A DNA stretch of 12,418 nucleotides from assembly GCA_002887195.1 (NCBI GenBank), contig PJAB01001752.1, positions 1 to 12,418 on the forward strand. Reading direction: 5' to 3'. Of the stretch, positions 7,308 to 12,418 are shown piece by piece. The notes beneath the pieces were generated by a model. The model had not been told where the DNA came from. It worked only from the letters and a program-made list of their open reading frames with translations, and ran no database searches. This stretch comes from Chrysochromulina parva (taxonomy: Eukaryota; Haptophyta; Prymnesiales; Chrysochromulinaceae). A program made the position numbers and the translations under genes. The stretch's first letter is position 1. Every line of letters begins with the position of its first letter.

Positions 7308-8282
7308 ATGGCACAGAACCTGCTCGAGCGCGAGCGGACTAAGTGGGCAGCGACGCAGGCAGATGTTTTGAGCTCTCTTTCCACCGAGCAGCTTGCGTCG
7401 GCGATCGCTGAAGTGGACACAAAGCATGTCAAGGCTGTGGCGGAACTAGACGCGAGGCAAATCAGGGCTATGGCTGAGTTGGAGGCAAAGCAGAGCGCCG
7501 CCGCGCAGCTCGTGCAGACCCAGATCGCGGAGCTTCGCAATGAGAACCAGGCCTTTCGGACTCGCCTCGAACGGGCGGTGAGCGAGGTGGACGCGAAGCA
7601 GAGCGCCGCCGCGAGCTTGATTCAATCCCTTCTGGCGCAAATTGCGGAGCTGCGCGCCGACAACCAGGCCCTCCGATCGCGGATCCATGCCGAGGTCGAG
7701 CAGCCAAGAGGTCGCGCGGCTTCGGGCGAGATCCCGAGCATGGCTGGCGGAGGCTTGGGCGCAGGAGGATTTGGTTCAGTCTTGCGCCCGGCGACGCTCG
7801 CCGAGCTCAGGCAGCGGAAGGTAGCACTCTCCGAGATCAAGGCCGCTGGCATCGGCTGCGGCATGGTCAAAGCCGCGGGCTACACGTGCGTCGAGGCGCG
7901 CGAGGTGGGCTACACGTGCCAGCAGGTGCGTGCGGCCGGGTACAGCATTGCAGACGCGGGCGAGGCAGGATGGACGCTCAAGGAGCTTCGATCAGCTGGG
8001 TTTGTCGAGGGCTTGAAGGTGGCTGGGTTCACCATCCACGAGGCCAAAGAGGCAGGCTACACGTGCTCGGAGACCAAGGCGGGTGGCTACTTTTCGACGT
8101 GTGGGGGCGCGAGGGCCGTCGGCTACAATCCAAGGGAGTGCATGCAGGCCGGCTTCACTTTCGATGAGGGCAAGGCGGCTGGCTATGCTTTTCAGGACGA
8201 GGAGTACGCAAGCTACTGGCGGGGTGGAGAGTATGACTGGGATGGGAAGCGCGTCAGGACGACTCACTCTGACGGAATGTAA
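7308..8282 (+). CDS. Coiled-coil protein with C-terminal decapeptide (AGYTxxEx) repeats
   Basis: Predicted 324 residues, no intron seen. Residues 1-130 are heptad-like and contain an internal duplication: KQSAAAQLVQ-TQIAELRNENQ (61-81) and KQSAAASLIQ...AQIAELRADNQ (97-120). A Gly-rich linker (about 139-157) follows. Residues about 160-298 are tandem repeats, mostly ten residues long, of the form G-[YF]-T-x-x-E-x-[KR]-x-A. There are about a dozen, for example GYTCVEAREV, GYTCQQVRAA and GYTCSETKAG. Spacing slips by a residue or two near 231-240 and 260-272, and Cys recurs in many units. Similar Ala-Gly-Phe/Tyr repeats occur in other protist proteins as far as I know, but I cannot name a family or function. 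A scaffold or oligomerising role is a guess. The start at 7308 is the first ATG of the frame and leads straight into the coiled coil. Confidence 0.82.
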   Translation: MAQNLLERERTKWAATQADVLSSLSTEQLASAIAEVDTKHVKAVAELDARQIRAMAELEAKQSAAAQLVQTQIAELRNENQAFRTRLERAVSEVDAKQSAAASLIQSLLAQIAELRADNQALRSRIHAEVEQPRGRAASGEIPSMAGGGLGAGGFGSVLRPATLAELRQRKVALSEIKAAGIGCGMVKAAGYTCVEAREVGYTCQQVRAAGYSIADAGEAGWTLKELRSAGFVEGLKVAGFTIHEAKEAGYTCSETKAGGYFSTCGGARAVGYNPRECMQAGFTFDEGKAAGYAFQDEEYASYWRGGEYDWDGKRVRTTHSDGM

Positions 8283-8407
8283 CGGTCGGGAATGACCATC
8301 CACTCCGAGACGGCCGACTTATCCTGGAGAGCGGGCGTGACGGTGTTTCAACTGGCGGGGCGGGACATCCGACCGCCGCCGCCGAGGACGCAATGCCCTC
8401 ATCAGGA

Positions 8408-8451
8408 GGAGCCCAATTAAAGCGAAAAAAGGAGCCCTATAGAGCGAAAAA
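8408..8451. repeat. Imperfect tandem repeat upstream of DGDG synthase
   Basis: Two copies of about 22 bp, GGAGCCC-A/T-rich-AGCGAAAAA, lie at 8408-8430 and 8431-8451. They are the most A-rich part of this upstream region and may be promoter or 5' untranslated elements. Confidence 0.65.
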
Positions 8452-8545
8452 GGTTCATGGACGGCTGTGGATGGACAGAACAAGGGAATCACAGCTCCCA
8501 GCCCGGAGAGAAAGAGGGGTCCCGGCGACTCTGTGCCCGGCGTAA

Positions 8546-8560
8546 TACCGGTAACCGGTA
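8546..8560. repeat. 15-bp inverted repeat
   Basis: TACCGGT, one A, then ACCGGTA form perfect 7-bp arms. It lies 22 bp before the DGDG synthase ATG. In RNA it would form a very tight hairpin; as DNA it could be a dimer site. Confidence 0.6.
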
Positions 8561-8581
8561 CGTTCACGCAGCAAGTTCGGG

Positions 8582-10594
8582 ATGATGAGGAACTCCGTCC
8601 TGGTCTTGGTCTCCTTGATGACGACACCTACAGAGGCCCGCTTGAATAGTGGCGGCTCCGGTCTCGGCAGCGCTAAACCTCGCACGGTACCCGGCGGCGA
8701 TCGGATAGCGCCGCCCTCGCCGCCGTCTGCAGCCGTTTCGCCACGCGAGCGTGCCAAACGCTTGCTGAGCCACGTGATGCCGCGCGAGCGCGCCGAATGC
8801 ATTCTGAGCTTTGTGAAGCAGCGGCCGCACTTCTCGCTCGGAGTGGTGGTGCTGTCGGTGCTCCTGCAAGCGCACGCGCGCATCCAGATTGAGAAGCGGC
8901 GAGCGCTCACCGCACTGAGGAGACGGGGCCGGTCGACGGCAGCACTCAACCCATCGTCGGAGCCATATGGTATTACGATCGTGACGACCGCGGCGCTGCC
9001 TTGGAAGACGGGCACAGCTGTGAATGCTCTGCTTCGTGCGGCGGCGCTCGCGGACGTGGGCCATCACGTCACGCTCGTCGTCCCTTGGATCCACCCGTCC
9101 GAGCAGCAGATGGTCTTCCCTGGCGGCCGCGCCTTCGGCATGCCGGAGGAGCAGGAGGCGCACATGCGAGACTGGCTTGCGGGCCGGCAGCGGGCGGCGG
9201 GCGGCACCCCACACGCCCACTTCGAAGTGCGCTTCTACCCGGCGCGCTACGACGTCGCGCGTGGCTCGATTCTGCCTCTCGGCGACCTCACTCGCTGGAC
9301 ATCGCAGGTCATGGGCGCATGTGCCCATGACCTATGCGTGCTCGAGGAGCCCGAGCACCTCAACTGGTACCACGGCGGGCGCAACTGGCGCCGGCGCTTC
9401 AAGCTGGTCGTGGGCGTCGTGCACACTAACTACCTGCAGTACGCGCGCATGTACCAGCCCGAGAACACCGGCATCGTGTGCGCCCTCAATCAGCTCGTCT
9501 GCCGTGCGTATTGCGACACCGTGATCAAGCTCTCCGATTCGCTGCAGCCGCTGCCGCGCTCGATCGTGTGCAACGTGCACGGCGTGCGCTCCGAGTTCAT
9601 CGAGGTTGGCCGACGTGCGGCCCTTGCGGCCATCGAACCGCACTCGCTCTTTGGGTTCCGACGCAAATCATTTGAGTTCACCCATGGCGCGTACTTTATC
9701 GGCAAGTTGCTCTGGGCGAAGGGTCATCGTCTCCTGATCGACTATCTGCGAGACGAGGGGCTGGATGCTGGGGAGGGGCACACTCTGACCCTGATCGAGA
9801 ATGCGCAGCGGCGGTACGACGTCGAGACCCACACGCGGGTCGATGTCTTTGGGGATGGCGATGATGCCTCGGCGATCAAGGAGGCGGCGACGGCGTCGAA
9901 GCTGAACTTGCACTTCCCGGGAGCACGGGACCATGCGGATCCGACGTTGCATGGGTACAAGGTCTTTGTCAACCCCAGCCAGACCGAGGTCCTCTCTACC
10001 ACAACGGCGGAGGCTCTCGCCATGGGCAAGTTTGTCGTCATTGAGCGTCATCCGAGCAATGAGTTCTTCTACCCCTTTGCCAACGTGCGCACGTATTCGA
10101 CGCCGGCCGAGTTCCGCGCCGCGCTTCGCGAGACGCTCGCGTCGATGCCCGCGCCGCTCAGCGCCGCCGAGAGCCGCGCGCTCTCGTGGGCGGGAGCGAC
10201 CGAGCGCTTCCTCGGTTGCGTCGACGCAGCTGTTGATTCCGCCGAGTCGCCTCGTGTTGTGGACGAGCTCGCACACCTGACGCACGGCGCGCTCTCTTGG
10301 CACAAGGGCTACCTCGGCGATTGGCTCAAGCAATACATCTTTGAGAGCGGCCCTGTGTCGCGCCAACGCTGGCTGCATTCGGAGCGACGATACCGCCTCT
10401 CCACCTCGGTCACTGAGGTGGTCGACAAGAGCGTGGCCGTTTCGCCCGCGGTAGGGCATGAGTACTGGCGCGAACGGTATGGCGATGTCGGCCAACCGAA
10501 TGCCGGCTCCAGCTACTCTTACCCGCATAAGAAGCAATCCCACTCTTCATGGACGGCCATCTTTCTCAAAAAGGGCGACAGGAGGGGCATGTGA
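8582..10594 (+). CDS. DGD1: Digalactosyldiacylglycerol synthase (DGD1-type, GT4)
   Basis: 670 residues in one exon. The enzyme transfers galactose from UDP-galactose to monogalactosyldiacylglycerol, making DGDG, a major thylakoid lipid; in plants it sits in the plastid outer envelope. DGD signatures in order: I-V-T-T-A-A-L-P-W-K-T-G-T-A-V-N (133-148), TLVVPW (164-169), LEEPEHLNWYH (254-264), VGVVHTNYL (277-285), SIVCNVHGV (327-335), GAYFIGKLLWAKG (369-381), then the nucleotide-sugar-binding half with GARDHAD (447-453), VFVNPS (461-466), TAEALAMGKFVV (475-486) and HPSNEFF (490-496). The N-terminal 120 residues are less conserved: a hydrophobic start (MMRNSVLVLVSL) and another stretch at 84-97 could mediate targeting or membrane attachment. 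An insertion near 391-418 separates GKLLWAKG from VDVFGDG. About 100 residues after SWAGATERF resemble nothing I recognise. DGD1 versus DGD2 cannot be decided here. Confidence 0.95.
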   Translation: MMRNSVLVLVSLMTTPTEARLNSGGSGLGSAKPRTVPGGDRIAPPSPPSAAVSPRERAKRLLSHVMPRERAECILSFVKQRPHFSLGVVVLSVLLQAHARIQIEKRRALTALRRRGRSTAALNPSSEPYGITIVTTAALPWKTGTAVNALLRAAALADVGHHVTLVVPWIHPSEQQMVFPGGRAFGMPEEQEAHMRDWLAGRQRAAGGTPHAHFEVRFYPARYDVARGSILPLGDLTRWTSQVMGACAHDLCVLEEPEHLNWYHGGRNWRRRFKLVVGVVHTNYLQYARMYQPENTGIVCALNQLVCRAYCDTVIKLSDSLQPLPRSIVCNVHGVRSEFIEVGRRAALAAIEPHSLFGFRRKSFEFTHGAYFIGKLLWAKGHRLLIDYLRDEGLDAGEGHTLTLIENAQRRYDVETHTRVDVFGDGDDASAIKEAATASKLNLHFPGARDHADPTLHGYKVFVNPSQTEVLSTTTAEALAMGKFVVIERHPSNEFFYPFANVRTYSTPAEFRAALRETLASMPAPLSAAESRALSWAGATERFLGCVDAAVDSAESPRVVDELAHLTHGALSWHKGYLGDWLKQYIFESGPVSRQRWLHSERRYRLSTSVTEVVDKSVAVSPAVGHEYWRERYGDVGQPNAGSSYSYPHKKQSHSSWTAIFLKKGDRRGM

Positions 10595-10988
10595 AACCGC
10601 ATCTCTGGCCGGCACAGGTGGACGCGCCACGCCGTCGTTCGACGTTCCCGAACGAGGGAGTGGGTCGGATACAAGCTGTACTCTCGTGAATCGTGTGTCG
10701 TGTAAGGGATCTGACGACTGACCGCGCGCGCAGACGACCCCCACCCCCCGGCCCCGCGCGCGGACGAATAACGATCCATGATGTCGAACCGAAGGCGAAG
10801 CGGTACGCGCAGCGCGGCTCGCGACGTGTCTCGAGTGACGCCGTGTCTCAAGCTCTTGCCTCGTCGGTCGCGCAACGGTCGCTCAGAATAGTGCCAGATG
10901 TGGTATACATGATCATTTGACTCGCAGTACATACACGTATTTAATTTGAAGGCCCTAATAATATCCTACGCTACTGAAGTTAAACTGA

Positions 10989-11005
10989 ACCGTGGTTAAC
11001 ACGGT
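10989..11005. repeat. Small inverted repeat
   Basis: ACCGTG-GTTAA-CACGGT has perfect 6-bp arms and a 5-nt loop, about 400 bp beyond the DGDG synthase stop. It could mark a 3' untranslated structure, or be chance. Confidence 0.4.
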
Positions 11006-11270
11006 CCACGCGCCACGCCGCCAATGCCTCAGAGCGTGCGTGCGTACGCGAACGGTTTAAAGTTTTCGTGGCCGGATGTCGCGGCACGAACCGGCACCAG
11101 GTCCGAGCACCATACAGTACATCAAGTGGAAGTCGCCGCGGCTTTCTCAGTCTCACCGACCCGTGTCGATCCAGCGACCACCTCGATCGCGCAGGCGCTC
11201 ACGTCGTGACCGCCATTGCGTCGGGTGCGAATGGTCCGAATCCAAGCACGGGGCAGCTAACCACCGCGCA

Positions 11271-11387
11271 GGGAGATGCGGCGAGATCGAGGGAGATCTC
11301 GACCCAGATGCGGAGGAGAGCGAGGGAGGTGCAGGGAGATGCGGCGAGGTCGAGGGAGATCTCGACCCAGATGCGGAGGAGAGCGAG
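11271..11387. repeat. 63-bp tandem duplication
   Basis: Positions 11271-11324 and 11334-11387 match at 53 of 54 bases, with a period of 63 bp. Each copy starts GGGAGATGCGGCGAG and contains the GAGATCTC palindrome. The 12-mer GCTAACCACCGC flanks the pair at 11256-11267 and 11395-11406, so the unit probably arose within a larger repeated block. Confidence 0.92.
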
Positions 11388-11484
11388 CACGGAGGCTAAC
11401 CACCGCCGCCCGCAGAGATGTCTCCGCCTTTGAGCCTCGACCAGCCCGCGTGAGCTCGCCTCCAAACGATCCCAAAACCAGCCC

Positions 11485-11593
11485 CAAACCAGCTCCAAGC
11501 GAGCTCAAACCAGCTCCAGCTCCAAACCAGCTCCAAGCTAGCTCCACGCCAACTCCAGCCACCCTCGTTCAACCTCGTTCAATCTCGTTCAAT
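11485..11593. repeat. Short-period repeats next to the AMP deaminase stop
   Basis: CAAACCAGCTCCA occurs at 11485-11497, 11506-11518 and 11523-11535. Three adjoining decamers, CTCGTTCAAC/T, lie at 11564-11593 and end 4 bp before the stop codon of the minus-strand AMP deaminase gene, so they lie in its 3' untranslated region. Confidence 0.85.
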
Positions 11594-11597
11594 CTGG

Positions 11598-12418
11598 CTA
11601 CGGTGCAACGCGCGTGGAGCTTCGCTTGAAACGGAGAGTAGCCGCCGCGGCGCGCAGTGTCTTCGAAGAGAAGAAGCTTGCCAACATACCTGTGGGGAGA
11701 GAATGACGCCATGGTGAGCACATGCATGCGGAGTGTCTTCGAGGAGAAGAAGCTCGCCGACAAACCTCGCTTCTTAGCTGGCGCCTTGTCGCCTTTGCGC
11801 CAGGCAACTTCTCTCCGCACCTCTCTTTCTATCTCTGCTCGCTTGTCGTCTGGGCTTAGCCTCTGCAGAGCTCGCTTCTTCCCGAAGGCCTGATTGTCCT
11901 CATCTGTATCCAACCTCTTTTCCGATGGATAGGAGCGCTCCAGCCCATGGACCGGGTACATGGGCGGAGGCAGGCCGATGATCACAAAGTTGCGCGCCCT
12001 CTCATCGTGCCGGAAGTCGAATCGCCGCTTGGGCACGTTGCACCGATCGCACGGGTCCGGTCCTCCGATGAGCTCCTCTCGAAGCTCATGACGTGCGGAC
12101 GAGATGAGGACGGAATTGCGCGCGATCTCGCTCAAATCGGTCATCGTCAGACTCCATGCGTGCTTCGCCGTGATGTACTCCTCGAGCAGGGGCTGGTTGC
12201 TCATGTGGAACTGGAGGGGGTCGTCGGTTGTGAGCGTCACGCGCAAGCCACGCTTGAACATCATCGGGAACGGGTTCTTTGCATATGGCAGGAAGAGGCA
12301 AGCGTTGCTGATCGGCGAGACTGAAATCGGAAAGTCTGCGAGGTAGTACAGGTACTGCAGCACCGGCTGGTGCTCGAGGTTGATGCCGTGCGAGATGCCA
12401 TTCGCAAAGAGGAATGTG
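11598..12418 (-). CDS. AMP deaminase, C-terminal part (gene runs off the right edge)
   Basis: Predicted minus-strand exons are 12418-11766 (5' end outside the window) and 11689-11598. AMP deaminase hydrolyses AMP to IMP and ammonia in the purine nucleotide cycle. The catalytic half is clear: G-I-S-H-G-I-N-L-E-H, then LADFPISVSPISN, KNPFPMMFKRG, and the metal/catalytic L-T-T-D-D-P-L-Q-F-H, followed by EEYITAKHAW and D-L-S-E-I-A-R-N-S-V-L. The usual C-terminal N-V-P-x-R-R-x-x-F-R element is present. After it comes an unusual tail of about 100 residues: Pro-rich, then charged and helical (RAEIEREVRREV), ending ASFFSSKTLR plus about 17 residues. The tail depends on removal of a predicted 76-nt intron; without splicing the frame also stays open, to a stop at 11569-11571, with a different end. 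The domain is certain; the C-terminal end is inferred. Confidence 0.93.
11690..11765 (-). other. AMP deaminase terminal intron made of duplicated exon
   Basis: A 76-nt GT-AG intron, read on the minus strand: donor GCGAG|GTTTG and acceptor CCCCACAG|GTATG. The first 38 nt nearly copy the start of the following exon. Counting the G before each GT, 11766-11728 and 11690-11652 match at 34 of 39 bases. Both copies encode ASFFSSKTLR in the spliced frame. Three of the five differences are silent in that frame. Confidence 0.78.

Larger units (their letters stand above)
8283..8581 (+). promoter_or_regulatory. Region upstream of the DGDG synthase gene
   Basis: This gap of 299 bp precedes the galactolipid synthase start. 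It contains a CCCTCATCAG at 8396-8405 identical to the 3' ends of NDC80 introns 1 and 3, so a 5' untranslated intron ending at 8405 is possible. It also holds a 22-bp imperfect tandem repeat and a 15-bp inverted repeat. No open frame here looks coding. Confidence 0.4.
10595..11597. other. Convergent gap between DGDG synthase and AMP deaminase genes
   Basis: About 1.0 kb with no convincing gene. The A/T-rich stretch at about 10905-10990 could hold the polyadenylation signal of the DGDG synthase mRNA. Beyond it lie a small hairpin, a 63-bp tandem repeat and short-period repeats up to the AMP deaminase stop. Frames of 60-140 codons cross the region on both strands, but they owe their length to GC content and repeats. 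Confidence 0.55.

Noticed and set aside
9668..10543. A 291-codon minus-strand frame inside DGDG synthase
   Set aside because: Antisense shadow of a strongly conserved enzyme in GC-rich DNA.
10519..10932. A 137-codon minus-strand frame overlapping the end of DGDG synthase
   Set aside because: Overlaps the coding end of DGD1, has no motif, and part of it crosses the A/T-rich probable 3' untranslated region.
11220..11250. GGTCCGAATCC flanked by GTGC and GCAC, reminiscent of a tRNA T-arm
   Set aside because: No D-arm, anticodon arm or acceptor stem could be found around it at tRNA spacing.
1..12418. Search for a mobile element, defence system or gene cluster
   Set aside because: No transposase, integrase, terminal inverted repeats, CRISPR-like array or co-oriented functional cluster was seen; the genes are ordinary unrelated eukaryotic genes.

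Overview
The window looks like nuclear DNA of a photosynthetic eukaryotic microbe. It is GC-rich, genes sit close together on both strands, several genes carry short GT-AG introns, and one gene encodes digalactosyldiacylglycerol synthase, an enzyme of plastid membranes. A haptophyte or another alga with a secondary plastid would fit. That placement is inference from gene content and style; no marker here fixes the lineage.

Layout, left to right. A possible arginine/glycine-rich protein tail ends at 89 (+). NDC80, the kinetochore microtubule-binding subunit, occupies 260-2613 (+) in four exons. A repeat-bearing stretch without a convincing gene follows (2614-3810). Next is an RluE/RsuA-type pseudouridine synthase (3811-4608, +). 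It converges on an FSH1-family serine hydrolase (4714-5721, -, two exons). Then comes a membrane protein with an N-terminal VHL beta-like domain (6148-7110, -). It is divergently arranged with a coiled-coil protein carrying decapeptide repeats (7308-8282, +). Digalactosyldiacylglycerol synthase (8582-10594, +, one exon) follows. A repeat-rich gap leads to the 3' end of an AMP deaminase gene (11598-12418, -), which runs off the right edge.

The genes do not form a pathway. They cover chromosome segregation, RNA modification, plastid galactolipid synthesis, purine metabolism and proteins of unknown role, as expected in a eukaryotic genome. I see no operon, mobile element, CRISPR array or RNA gene.

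The most unusual signal is in the introns. The AMP deaminase intron begins with a 39-bp near copy of the start of the following exon, in the same frame. NDC80 intron 3 contains a copy of its own spliced exon-exon junction. All three NDC80 introns hold 10-11 bp tandem repeats, and their splice sites sit in short direct repeats. Together this suggests introns that arose recently through local duplication or an introner-like process. All intron boundaries are my predictions from frame, splice-site and family reasoning; no transcript data were available.
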